A stretch of DNA of 64,000 bases, taken from positions 12,307,501 to 12,371,500 of the forward strand of contig OX940870.1 in the NCBI GenBank assembly GCA_954871525.1. The letters are read 5' to 3'. The position numbers and the translations under genes are program-made. Positions 33,726-45,482 of the stretch are shown here, piece by piece (within the stretch, counting starts at the first letter, position 1; every line of letters starts with the position of its first letter). The notes below the pieces were generated by a model that had not been told where the DNA came from, searched no databases, and saw only the letters and a list, made by a program, of their open reading frames with translations. The DNA is from Parietaria judaica (taxonomy: Eukaryota; Streptophyta; Magnoliopsida; Rosales; Urticaceae).

Positions 33726-36105
33726 TTACGCAGAGACAACGGCTGGCTGTTCCTGTGTCTGCAAGGACTCGTAATAGTCGACGAGCACCTTCCACCCTCC
33801 CGGGCACATGAACCCCTCCGGCGGGTTCTCACCACTCCGAGCATAAGCCCTCATCTGAAACACAAAACAAACTCCAAAATTATTTCTATATACTTTTGTT
33901 AAACTGAATGTTCAAACCGGAGTAACTCGGTTATTATCCAGCTAGTCTAACAAAATGTTCAAACGGGTTTAGGCCAAAAATTAACCGGATTTGTTAAAAA
34001 AAAGAAAGAAGAAGAAGCCAGTATGCTGCTATTAATAAACCAATAACCAGATTAAATTAACTGGGCCTTTAACTGATAACCGAATCGAATTTAATCCTAT
34101 GTTGGTTATTTATAAGCCGATAACCGAATCCAGATACGTCCTTGATCACATTACATCTCTTACACATTTCCCAACTACTATCTCTCGGTTCTCACACCAT
34201 TTTAAGTGATTGTAATGTCGGATAAAGTTTTGAGAGAATACAAGCAGGCAAGAAAACGGTTAGTGTTTCTCTACCTTGGTCCCGGAGATGAAGAGGAAAT
34301 CTTTCGCTCGCGAAGGGTCAAAAAACGCCATCTTGTTCTGTGTGGTGTCGTACGCTGCCACCTGCAGATTATTGATTTCGGAAGAAGATTAAGCCATAAG
34401 TCGCTGGAGACGATACGATATGATAAAAGGAATAGGAAATGCTTCACAGGTTCAATAAGGAGCGAGGCCAAACAAACCCGAAGGAACATTGATCTGTTTT
34501 TCTATTTGGTACGATATGATAGAAGGAACATTGACCTGTTCTTCTATTAATTTTTTGTACGTCGTGTGACTTGATTTATAGCTGAAAGATATGATATATG
34601 CACTTACTCTGAAGGGCAAAATGTTGAGCTTCTCGAGCCCCGGAGCCATTCTCAAGACCTTCTTCCCGTGATCCGGGTCATACAAGTCCCGCTTCTCGGT
34701 CGGGTGGCCCATGCCAGCCGGGTCCCTGCCCACAATGTAGAAGTTTGCGCCAGCATTTATCCGTGCCTTGGCGTGCCACTGGACCTCGGTGGGCCCTGCG
34801 TAATGCATTGGCGACGGGAAAATCGACACAACTGTCGTTTCCGGGTCAAGCACTCCGTCTTCCAAAACCTGAAAAACGAGCAAATTCTCAGCAAAACCCA
34901 AAACCCGTAAACAAAGACATAGTTTCAAAATATCAATCGTTCAGCGACCTTGCTATGCTGCTCCATCCGAACGTCCAACGGCACGTCGTCAGCTTTCACA
35001 AAGCCTCCCAGTGGGTGAAGCAGAAGAACCGGGTTCTTGAAGCCCATCTCCAAGAGCCGTCTCCGCGTGTCATTCATGAGCAGAGCGTGGCCGTTGTGGA
35101 CGGGATTCCTTAGCTGGAAAGCGAAAACGGCATCGGCTTGACGCCGGTCGAACTCGTCCCGCAGCTGCTGTGGGGACAGCCGGTAGTGATCGAGCCCGTC
35201 GTTGTACTTTATCGGCTCCAACACTTCCAAATCTCCACCGAGAAGCCAATCCCCGGCATTGGCTATCGCCTCGTCGACATAAGGCAAACCCGGGGCGGTT
35301 GTTCCCCACGTTCTCGCGATCCTTTCCTCTTTGTTGTGCTTGTATATTTCGACGCTGCAATATGATTTTCAGTTCAAGCAATAAGCGCGGAACAAACCTC
35401 GTAATCAGAGAGAGAGCGCTCGTCTCGAGTGTCCGACGATTCTAACCACTCGAAGCTAACCCAATTTTCAATTAATCTATTCCTCGTAAAATCATAATTA
35501 ATCACATCAACCCCATTGCCAATCTTAACAAATCAAGCATGAACACGTTCATACCTGCGAAGAACGGCGATCAAATCCCCGGTGGGGCCAGCGAGCGCCA
35601 CGTCAGCGGATCCGGCGATCCGGTCCTTGGTCTCGTCGTCGACGGAGAGGACGATGGGGAGGGACATATTTACGAGACTGCCATCGGCGAGCCTGAGGGA
35701 GTTGAAATGGAGGCTCTGCAGGTACTGGTCCTCCCTCATGAACCCCTTCAGAGGGCTGGCCCACCCCTCGGCGATGACGTGGACCCACTCCACGTCCATC
35801 CTCGTCAGCGCGGCGCGCGGCAGCGCCGCCGCTGAGGCGAGCCACGCGGCGCGGTCGGGCTTGGGAACGACGAGATCCACGAGCGCGCCGCCGTCGGGGT
35901 CGATGAGCGAGCTCGTGATCGAGGGGCGAGGGCGGCACGGGGAGTGCATGGCGGGGTTGGCGTAGCGGAGCGAGATCGCGGGGTGGTGGTTGATGGAGGT
36001 GGGTCGGCGAACGACGTGTCGTTTTGGCGCGGGGTTGGCGTGGGAAGCGAGCTTGGGGAGATTGTGGGAATGGGCACTGGCGTTTGGCTTTATGGAGAGA
36101 GACAT
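33726..36105 (-). CDS. APS: ATP sulfurylase, plastid-type (five exons)
   Basis: Sulfate adenylyltransferase makes adenosine 5'-phosphosulfate and pyrophosphate from sulfate and ATP, the first step of sulfate assimilation. Exons in gene order: 36105-35555, 35354-34949, 34868-34608, 34361-34275 and 33854-33726. All introns are GT-AG and the exons join in frame to 477 aa, the usual length for plant plastid forms. Residues 1 to about 55 are rich in Ser, Pro, Ala, His and Arg and look like a chloroplast transit peptide. The substrate-binding motif [10 protein letters not shown] is at 264-273, [10 protein letters not shown] at 366-375 and [14 protein letters not shown] at 393-406. Nothing is broken. 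Alternative start: none in frame upstream is needed, since MSLS opens the transit peptide. The product is single-domain, without an APS-kinase domain. Confidence 0.96.
34362..34607 (-). other. ATP sulfurylase intron 3 with internal tandem repeat
   Basis: A 246-bp GT-AG intron. A segment of about 41 bp containing 'gaaggaacattga' and 'ttctat' is present twice in tandem (about 34471-34506 and 34512-34548 on the plus strand). A further partial copy, 'cgatatgataaaaggaa', lies near 34416. Confidence 0.6.
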
Positions 36106-36231
36106 TGTTGGTTGGGTTGGGTTCGCTCGTCCGACAAAACTGACGGTGGTGTTTTCAGAGATTGGTTCTTGAAATAGGAGAGAAAGAAAGAGGATTCCGG
36201 TTTGGTTTTGTGCTCTTTTTTTTTTTTGAGA

Positions 36232-36239
36232 ATATATAG
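36232..36239 (-). promoter_or_regulatory. Candidate TATA box of the ATP sulfurylase gene
   Basis: Minus-strand CTATATATTCTC lies about 130 bp upstream of the start codon, followed by A-rich and purine-rich sequence that could be the 5' UTR. No other element is claimed. Confidence 0.35.
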
Positions 36240-38123
36240 TATTATTATATGTGGTCATGTGCAGTGTGGATAATGAATGAAAGTATGAAGCGTTATTTTG
36301 ACCTATCTTTTCATATTTTAGTTTTAGTATATACTGATTTTGAAGCGTACGTAAATTTGGACATTTCTTCGTTGGTTGGTTGGTGTGTAACACTGTATAC
36401 TACTGTTAAATCAACTATAATTTTAAACTTTTTGTTTTATTTTATAAGGTATGTACTATGTTGAGGTCCTAACTCCTATCTCTTATGTGTTAAATAAGAG
36501 TTCAAAATCCAAAAATATTGATAAATATAATTATATATATATAAAAAAAAACATTTTATTTTTCTAAGACCAAATTATGATATTAGTACTTATTATTAGT
36601 ACTTTGCCTCCATTTGATCAAATATGGATTACTTTTAGTTTTATTGTCCAAAAAAATATTTTAAGTATACTTTTTGAGTGCAAATAGCCACCGCATTTGC
36701 GGAAATTCCTCCATGCTTCTCGTTGTAGTCTTAACTCTTAACTCATATTCTCTTAGCAAATATGTATGCGCGTTTCTTGCTTATGTTAGAAACTAAGAGA
36801 ACATCTCGCAATGAAAATTTAGAGCTGTAAAAAGCCAGCGGCGGTCAATTCGCAACAATCGCAAGAAATGGCGACGACCAGCCATTTCTGGCCTCTTGGC
36901 TCTCTCTAGGCCACCAAGATTACATAGAAATCGTTGGTTTATTTATGATGTTATGATAAGATCGTATGTGTATATATATATATACATATATATGAAGCAA
37001 AAAAATGGAGAACCTGAAAAAAGTATCCACTAGTTGTGAGTTTGTGGACGTGATTTTGTGTCGTTGGGGACCATATGCTATTACCACACTATTCTCATCT
37101 CATGTGGACCCATCTCACTCTTGAGGCCATTGATTACGACACTTTAAACATATATTAATCAAGTTTATTAGTTAATTATTCATATTAGACTAAGCTTTGA
37201 ACATATTATTAGTTAATTATCCCGTGGTCTTGGCTTTGATTATTCTACTAATTAATTGAACAGAATGTTCGCACTCATTGCCATTTGATTCTCTCGTGGT
37301 GGCGAGATCTTTGTTCTTTCGGTACTCAAACGGAATCTTTTGTGCTCATATTCTTTCTCTCTCGATTATTATATTACTACTGTATTTGACATATCATGAA
37401 TAAAGTATTTAGTCAAAAGCTAACCTTAGATTGCATAGTTTACGTGACATTGTCATATTTTTCTTCTTTTGCTTTCTCTCCCATACAACATAAAAAGACA
37501 AACAAAACTAGTGAATGAATTTAGCCCACACTTTGGACTGTATTCATTTCTAGCAAGTGGGTTTTATTTCAATAGAATGCGAGATTTCACTTCTGTTACG
37601 CGCCTCTCATTGTTTCATGAGAATTCACATGATATAATATCTTATATTAAATGGTTAGTACTTACTACAAATTGCAGAGAGGTTAGTTATTTTTTTTTTT
37701 TTACAGAGGTTAGTTAATGCAAAAGCTCGAAGCTTTTTGTAACTTGTATACATACAATTGATTAACTGTCCACAACGCCTGACGGGACTTTATAGTCAAA
37801 TCAATTTGTGATGTTCAAATTATAAAGAAGAACAAATTTATTGCGATCGTACCATGGATTAAATTCTTCCTAGATCATTATTTTAATTATTAGTATTCAA
37901 ATATATATTCTTGCAATATCAAGAAAGATTGCAAGAATTATGATTCAAATATATAAATCATAATTCTTCCTATATCAACAAGGCTGAATAGTTTTTGGGC
38001 TTTCGCTGGCCTTGTTTTTAAAACTAGTTGTGTGTGCCTTTTTGGTGCTTTGTTTTTTACTTGGAGACCGAATTACTTTTTGGGCTTTCACTATTTTTAT
38101 CAGTTTTTTTTTTTCTTTTTTTA
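36240..38123. other. Upstream intergenic DNA
   Basis: AT-rich, with no gene or element I recognise. There are short repeats such as 'attcaaatatata' near 37890-37960 and a (TA)n run near 36970. The upstream control region of the sulfurylase gene would lie in its left part. Confidence 0.45.
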
Positions 38124-39463
38124 TCTATATATTATAAAATGAGGAGGTTACAAGTGACATGCATTGTAATACGATATTATTAAATTTAAAGGATTGACAA
38201 TCATAATCTATATATATATAAAAGGAGAGTTTTTGAGGTGTGAGGTGGCAACATAAACAAGTAAAGATTTGAGGATCCTAATTTTTAGTTTTTTCATATT
38301 TTTAAATTAAAAATATGTACACCATTGAATGACATTCATTCCCACAATTTGTTAGATGTGTAACTGTTACTAAAAATAGTATTTACATCCGCTTATAAAA
38401 AAAATGGTATTTACATCCACTTATAAAAAAATTACTTGCAAGTTGAATACCTTTGTAAAACAAATAAAAAATCAACGATTTTATATTTGTATGTACATAT
38501 ATTCTAATATTACGATACTTATCCCTTTTAATCATTTTTATATCAAATCATTTTCATTTTCCATTTTTTTCCTCAACCTATTATAAAGTTTAAATATTAT
38601 GATAGTATCCCTTTTTAGCCTTTGTTGTGATGTTAAACTCATATTCGTTTTTAAAGTCACGCATAAAAACTTTTTATGCACTTTGTTAAACAAATTCAAT
38701 ATTGGTTACTAATTTGTTTTGAAATTAATATATTTTAAATGCATGTATTGCATTTGTTCATGCCCACATGGCGCAATAGCAAAGAGAATAGACTTATTGA
38801 TTTAGGTGATGGCCTTTCAACTTTTTATGAGTATGGTGATCTTAAAGTATTAATAATGCAAGCAAAAAAATGCAAATCTTTGATGGCCATTTAAGGTTTG
38901 AAACTTCATGAATACGAAGAGATGCATTCAGTTGTATTTTTGTTTAACGTTTTTAGCTATTAATGGGTTATTCATCATTTAGAAATGAATCGATGCTTTC
39001 TTCATTGATAAAACCTGGAATTTCTCTTCTGGCCCTCGGATATTCTCTCTAGCCAAGAACTGGAAACTTGCCGTAATACTCTTCTCCAACTTCTTGCATC
39101 TGATTCAGTCTTCAATACCATGTAAACTTTATCTCCATCATTATAAATTTTGATAGATTTTAATATGTTGTTGATTGTGTTTATATGAATCTGCATGCTC
39201 CTCTATTTCTAACTCAGATCCTCCGTACAGCCAACAACTTCTTTGATGGAATATTATGTATACACAATTCCAATATTATGTATACACAATTCTCTATTAA
39301 GTTTGCTTTTTTTCTTTTCGACAAGATGACATGAACGGCATATTTATTTTGTGGACTGTGCTGAGAGTTGTTCTAATGCCTTGAACAGTTTTGATTGTTC
39401 TAATGTCACTAATAATGATTTGTCACTGGACTGTTTAAGATTACGGTCTTCACCCTTCTGCAG

Positions 39464-39580
39464 GCAGATGATATATTCTTTGTGTGCGTGCAGGATGACC
39501 ATGATCAAGATATACTTCGTGACTCGCCGGATCTGGGGCTGCCACTCTATATGCTCACTGCCCCGCATACTCATCACTAA
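39464..39580 (+). pseudogene. Exon-like fragment inside the Helitron
   Basis: A splice-acceptor-like 'cccttctgcag' is followed by an open frame of 38 codons ending in TAA. It reads ADDIFFVCVQDDHDQD... and ends LYMLTAPHTHH. The acidic, non-repetitive composition looks like a real terminal exon rather than chance AT-rich sequence. I do not recognise the gene. Helitrons often carry captured host exons. Confidence 0.35.
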
Positions 39581-40002
39581 AACAAGGTTTGTCCAATAGT
39601 TCCTATTTCTTTTCCCTCTCACTGAAGTTGAGCTTTCTAATGGAAGAACATTTTGTGTTTTTTTTTTTAGTAGGTGTGGCTTTAACAAATTTCTGCAATA
39701 ATTGTGTGGGAATTGCATTTAGTTTTTCCAATGTGAGATGATAAAATAACATTTGTTCTGCAGTTTTAGTTTTATATATGCCTATAGTTAAGTTTCAATC
39801 GCTTAAGCTTATGATCCCATTCCTTCCAAACTTCCGGATGTGTATGAATCTCCTTTTAACTTAGGTGAATTCCATCCTCATCTGTGTATGAATCTGTGTG
39901 TGTAAGTAATTAATCCATTCAAATCCAAACAAGCGATTTTGATGAGGACGTTTTTTCAGGTTCAAGGCTATCAATCAATTTGTTTCTTGCCCCTGCAGTT
40001 AT

Positions 40003-41944
40003 TGTTGGACATGTGTGTCCTTAAACAAGATATTTTATCCCTTTGTAAAATATTATGACAAGTCGTTGAATAAAGATGATGCTTATTATGATAATCTTAT
40101 TATAGTTTCTGGTAGAGTAAAATAGAATGTTTGATTCCTTAGTTCATAAAGGATGCAATTATGTTATTATTATCACAACAGAGTCAATGTGAGGAAGAAT
40201 TAATAATCATAATAAATGAACTTAAAATGTCTGTGACCTGATCAACTGGGTGGGAGCCCATTAATCGTATAAGGTCATTAATGTGACTAAGTGATAATCC
40301 TATTCTGGATTTTGTGTGTGTCACACTCACTAGAAGTGCATTAAGTATGAAGTGTCTTCATACTGGACTGGACCTGACTTAAACTCCGGAAGTCATCATA
40401 TAAGACCGTCACTGATAACTTGGAGTTGAGTCACTAGTAGATGATCAAATGGATATTCGATCTAAGTCCTGAGTGATCTTGAGTCCAAGCTGCTGACTTG
40501 ATTGTTCTTTGATTTAACCATTAAAGAACACGAAATATTACAGCTGTTCCCAACACTATTATTTTGGGAACATGAGAGTCAGCAGTAAGGGTAGCTTGGT
40601 CATAGACATGGGCATCACACAGCTCTCCTTAGAGTGATGATGATTCCCTTGATTGTCGGTGGTGAGAAGTGAGAGATCCCCATGCGCAACTTATGAATCG
40701 AAACCATAAGTGGGTTACTCATGATATTGCTGACTGAGTCAAGGAAGTAAATACAATGAGGGGCATAACGGTAAAAACCGCCTGCTCATTTATGAATCAT
40801 CAAGTGAAAGATCAATAACCCGAATTTGACTGTATCAATGGACACCCTGCTATTAGAAAGGGAATAATATATACCGTATCACTAAAGAGTTCAGCCTCGG
40901 GTCTATAGTGGAATCACTTCGAGGTTTGACGAACAACTAGCAGTTCGTTGGAGCTTAAGTGATACGGGTCCATGGTCCCCAGGATAGCTCCGTAACGGAT
41001 GATACGTACGTGATTAAAATACATTCTGGATAATGTTTAATCATTTGGCTTGACTTATAAAACTGAAAGGTCTGTGTCAGACATCAGATAGTTTTATCGT
41101 TGGCGTGGCAAAAGTATCATATTTTGGTACACGGAATTAACTGATAAAAAGAAAGTTAGAATTTAGATTTTCTATAAGCACCATGTTGTTGAAAATTAAA
41201 TTATAAGCAGCTTTGCTTTTTGAACCAAGTCATTTCGACTTACGGTTAGTGATTTATGGATTTTCTAAGTTTATGATCGGTTCGATAAACTTTGAAATTA
41301 AATCACATGTCACGAATTTAAATGATGGTGTGGCACCATGACATTTTTATGTGTGATATTGAGATCAGGATTTATTAATATAATTTAATTATTTGGATTT
41401 AATTATTAATATCTTATTAATAATTAATTAATAATTAATAGATTTATATTAATAAATGAATATATATTTATATATATATATTAATATGTGTAAATTCGAA
41501 TTAGGGTTTGTTATATAAAACCCTAGGTAAAATTCGAATGGCTTGATTTGGTATTTCTATATTTGCGGCATAAGTACCAAATGTTTTGGTACTTTGGCAA
41601 ATCCCTAAAATCAATATTATCCATTGGATCGGTCATGATTTAGTATTAACCGTTGGATTAGGATATTGATGAATTCGAAATTAATAACTTGGTGACCAAG
41701 TTTTATTTTTCGAATTTGATTAATAAATTATATCCGTTGGATCGGTCTAAGATTTAATCTATACCGTCGGATTAAGAATTGATTAATTATATATATATAT
41801 ATATATATCTATATATATTCGAATTAGGTTTATGGATAAATTCGAAAAATTGTTTTAATAAATTAATTTATCCTAAACTTATTCGATCCATTAGATCGGT
41901 TTTAAGAATCATCTCAACCGTTGGATCTAGATAATAATGATTCG

Positions 41945-41976
<32 letters not shown>

Positions 41977-42757
41977 CATAATTCGAATTTTATGATGATA
42001 AGAAGATAAGATTGGATTTTTGATTTATCTAAATCTTTCTTATTTAATTAAATCCCTAATTAATTATATCCATTGGATTTAGATGAGATTAAATCTGGAC
42101 CATTGGATTGAGATAATTAATTATATTTAATTAATGAAATTCGAATTTAGGGAGGGAATATCTCCAAATCGGTTACAGTCTTGAGCCTATAAATAGGGAG
42201 CTCATTCTACACATTTTTCACACCTTTCCCCAGAGAAAAATTCGAACTCTCCCTCTCCTTCAGGGTCTGCGAATTTTCTCTCTGATCTCTTCTTCTGGTT
42301 CGGCTTAGGAGACTATTTCTCCGGAAGCTTAAAAAGAACCATCAGTTAAAGTTTTGCGACGGAGTCCTGCCGGCGAAGCCCACACTTCGGTACGAGGATT
42401 CCAGGAGAATATCCCGGAAGATCACGGGAGATTCCCTCAGCACCGGCGGAGCCCTGCCCGACTCAGAGTGCGCAGCCGAAATCGCCAAACGAGGTACGGC
42501 CTTATGCATTGGGTCAATAAATGCAAACATTTACTGCTTTCTATTTATTTCCTATTATGACTAGTTTATTAATAATGAGTTATGAATATTAAATTGCATG
42601 ATATTTATCAGATCTTGGAATATGGTTATTATCCGATATTCGGACCGTTGTTTGGATAACAAGTTTTCCGCTTTAAAATAATTTTTAAATGTTACCCTGA
42701 CGGTTCGGACGTATAAATCGTGATAATTATACGGAATCCGAGACGTGATTTCCAACA
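40003..42757 (+). repeat. Copia-2 5' LTR
   Basis: 2755 bp, TGTTGGACATG...TTTCCAACA. AT-rich, with (TA)n runs near 41790 and 41950 that account for most of the length difference from the 3' LTR. Open frames at 42342-42560 lie in the LTR downstream of the TATA box and are not called. Confidence 0.93.
42188..42195 (+). promoter_or_regulatory. TATA box of the Copia-2 5' LTR
   Basis: TATAAATA in 'gagcctataaataggg', with the same box at 49402-49409 in the 3' LTR. Transcripts from here would cover the leader and the captured ORF. Confidence 0.7.
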
Positions 42758-44357
42758 ATTGGTATCAGATCCAGGTTCAAGGATAAATAATTACGTAATT
42801 TAATTAATGGGTTTAAAAAACAAATTATTTGATGAATAAATTAATAATTAAAATTGAAATTTATTTCTAGATATTTTAATATTAATTTAATTAATTCCCG
42901 ACCCGAAAAAATCGGACCGGAAACGTGGCCGGGCTGCTTGGCGCAGCCCAGGCCGTGGCACGGAATGACCAGGGGCTGCCGATGCAGCCCCAGGGTCAAA
43001 ACCCTAATCGCCACGGGCCAGGCCCGTAGCGAAGCCCACGCCAGGGCGAGGCCCAGGGCGAGACCCTTGCGGGTTGCCCTGGCGCGCAGCGCCTGGGCCT
43101 CGCGCCTTGGCTGCGGCCCACGCTGCCTGGCAGCGGAATGGGCCTCGCGCCCTGGCAGCAGCCCACGCTGCTTGGCAGCGGAATGAGCCTGCTGGCCCAG
43201 CGCGAGGTGGGCGCTGCCCTGGCCCTCTTCGGCTGGTTGGCCTCTCCTAGGGATGTGGGCCCGGGCTTAGGCCCGGAGGGCCCACGTACATAATTTTTAA
43301 TTATGGGTCGGAATTTATTCTGACCCGGATCCCTAGAAATAATTAATTATATTCATCATAGATATAATTTATTATAACCTATTTTCATAACCCTTAAACA
43401 TAGAGTCTATGTTTGGATCATTATTAATATGTCATATTTAGGATAGATATAAATAATAAAGAGTAAATGTAAATGTGTTTACTATGAGTCGGAAAAATTT
43501 CAATCGTACAATCTTGCCTAAGGAAGAGGGAATCAAAAGTGGGGCCGGTTCACCATCCACTTCTGGGTGACCGGTTAGGACCCCTCCCATCAACCTGGAG
43601 AGCGTACGAATTGATCTATCACTACCGACAAAATAATAAACACAATAAAAGGGGATTATTTAATTACGTGACGTAATAAATAAATCCGAAATAAACCATT
43701 AATGTGTCATTAATAGTTTATATATTAAGTTTTTATAACTTAGTATAAGAAATAAAAAACGTTATCTCCCAAAAACAATGGCAAGTATAGAATACATTAA
43801 AGGTCTCCATTATTACTAACACAAGGTCTGCTGAACACACCGCCTCGAGTCACCCTAGTGTGTCCATTCCCTAAGGGAAGGTGTGCTTGTGGGAGGTTTG
43901 ACAACGTGATAGTTCCAAAAGAATATGGGGACGGAGGAATCTTGGAAATGGACCGCGATTCACCCTAGTATGACCATTCCCTAAGGACGACGTTTCCAAG
44001 AGGATCCCGAGAACCAAAAATAATGGGTTAAGCTTGCACGGAAGTTGGTGCTTCCTGACCGTCTATGGTGATAGTTAATAATCATAGAGAACTTGGTGGT
44101 TCTTGTTATGAATATTAATTAAGTTTATGACTAAAACTTAGTTTAACCAAACTACACGGTTGACACCGCGAGTCACCCTAGAGTGACCATGCCACTAAGG
44201 ACGGCAACGACGTGTACAGTCGGTTAAATTATCACGAAATAGTTAAAGGGTTTATTTAACGTTTTACCCAGAACATGTTTGCATCATGTAACTATTTCAA
44301 ACAAAATATTTTCTAAAACATTCTACCTATAATAAAGTTTAATAAGTTTCTTTTTCA
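42758..44357 (+). other. Copia-2 leader with primer-binding site
   Basis: Begins ATTGGTATCAGATCC; the initiator-Met match (42760-42772) has one mismatch (GATCC for GAGCC). A GC-rich block lies at about 42900-43290. Three spaced copies of the 'agtcaccctag...ccattccctaag' motif lie at about 43836-43890, 43950-43995 and 44155-44210, collinear with Copia-1. A GC-rich open frame at 42854-43186 is not called as a gene. Confidence 0.8.
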
Positions 44358-45163
44358 ATGCCAGTTAAAATGTCTAAAGCTATTAATGTCACGGATGATG
44401 AAAGAGATTCGGTCAACTCTGATCCTCCATCTGAGTTTGAGCTACCAATTTTTGAAGAAGGCAGTGCTTGGTTTAAGTCTGATAATGAATATGAGTTACT
44501 CAGTTTCTTATTAGACCAGTATCCAAACAAAAGCCAATCCTTCAAAGATTCGGTACTCAAAGCCTCGATGGGTGAAATTGAGAGACTAATGAAAAAGGTG
44601 AACAAAGTAACAGATCTTGTCACTCAAGCAATGGCAAAGGATAACAAACGAAAAACTGAATCGAAAGCTGAACCGGGAAGAAAAGAAAGAAAAGTTGGTT
44701 TATCTGCAATGTGCTTCCAATGTGGAACAAGAAAAAGAGTGCGAGGTCAGCTGCGATGCAGACTGCACATGAGTTCACAAAAGGGTAAAACCTTTTCTGA
44801 ATTCGAAATGAAATTAGTTTTTTATTGGAGAGATTTAAATCTCAGATCCATAGATTAAAATTCTAAACATTGCAAACGTTTTTTTATGACAGAAGTTGCT
44901 TCTGCTAAAAAGAAAAACGGAGGAGGAGCTTTATGCATTGAATGCTGGCTCAAACCAAGAGCAAAAGGACACACCATGTGTCGAGAGCATCTACGGGCTT
45001 GGAGAGGTAATGACTCTTCTGTCAACCCCGTAAAATTAGTTTTTTATTGGAGAGATTTAAATCTCAGATCCATAGATTAAAATACTAATGCTTGTTCATT
45101 TTCTTTTCAGGATACAGCGGGAGCTCTGTTGATGAAAACTCAGCAGGAAACAAGAGCGGCTAG
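44358..45163 (+). CDS. Captured or novel three-exon gene with two C-X2-C-X11-C-X2-H motifs
   Basis: Exons 44358-44784, 44893-45006 and 45111-45163 join in frame across two GT-AG introns to 197 aa ending in TAG. The N-terminus MPVKMS is shared with Copia-1; from residue 7 on nothing is. Residues 14-60 are acidic, 69-99 could form a helix or coiled coil, and 95-113 are basic. Two zinc-binding-like motifs follow: C119-C122-C134-H137 (end of exon 1) and C157-C160-C172-H175 (exon 2), with identical spacing. I do not recognise the family. This is not the C-X2-C-X4-H-X4-C retroviral knuckle. Exact phase closure over two introns argues for a real gene, probably taken from the host. Expression and function are unknown. 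Confidence 0.65.
44785..44892 (+). other. Intron 1 of the captured gene
   Basis: 108 bp, GTAAAACC...ATGACAG, AT-rich. Positions 44811-44861 are identical to 45033-45083 in intron 2. An in-frame stop inside it (44856-44858) means the protein needs splicing to extend beyond exon 1. Confidence 0.6.
45007..45110 (+). other. Intron 2 of the captured gene
   Basis: 104 bp, GTAATGAC...TTTTCAG with a good pyrimidine tract and a 'ctaat' branch-like site. It shares the identical 51-bp core with intron 1. Confidence 0.6.
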
Positions 45164-45482
45164 TACTCGAGTGTCTCGAAGAAAGAAGCATGCTTTAAGT
45201 TTCTCGATTTAAGTTTATTGTTATCATTATCTTTGCATTGTTAAAACCTCGATTTATTTTGGATATTAATTGCACAAAATGATTCTTAGTTAATTAAAAG
45301 TTTGTTTTTTGCAATATCCAGATAAATATAGTGACAATTGTTTTTGTTCCATCTATAGTCTTTAATTACTCTAATTGATTTACTTAAATCAAATATCATT
45401 TTAATCATGATGATTAAAGAATGATATTAGAGAATACCATTCACAATTAGGATCTTGTGACAAAGTCACAGATGAATGATAA
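45164..45482 (+). other. Tail of the foreign segment in Copia-2
   Basis: AT-rich, non-coding, perhaps the 3' UTR or flank of the captured gene. Similarity to Copia-1 integrase DNA resumes near 45450 ('gtgacaaagtcaca'). Confidence 0.5.

Noticed and set aside
35539..36177. Plus-strand open frames opposite ATP sulfurylase exon 1
   Set aside because: Shadows of the GC-rich coding strand; the minus-strand exon is supported by motifs and splicing.
44358..44858. Two separate unspliced ORFs of 166 and 64 aa ending in the same 15 residues
   Set aside because: The shared C-terminus is translated intron core; GT-AG splicing removes it and joins the exons in frame.
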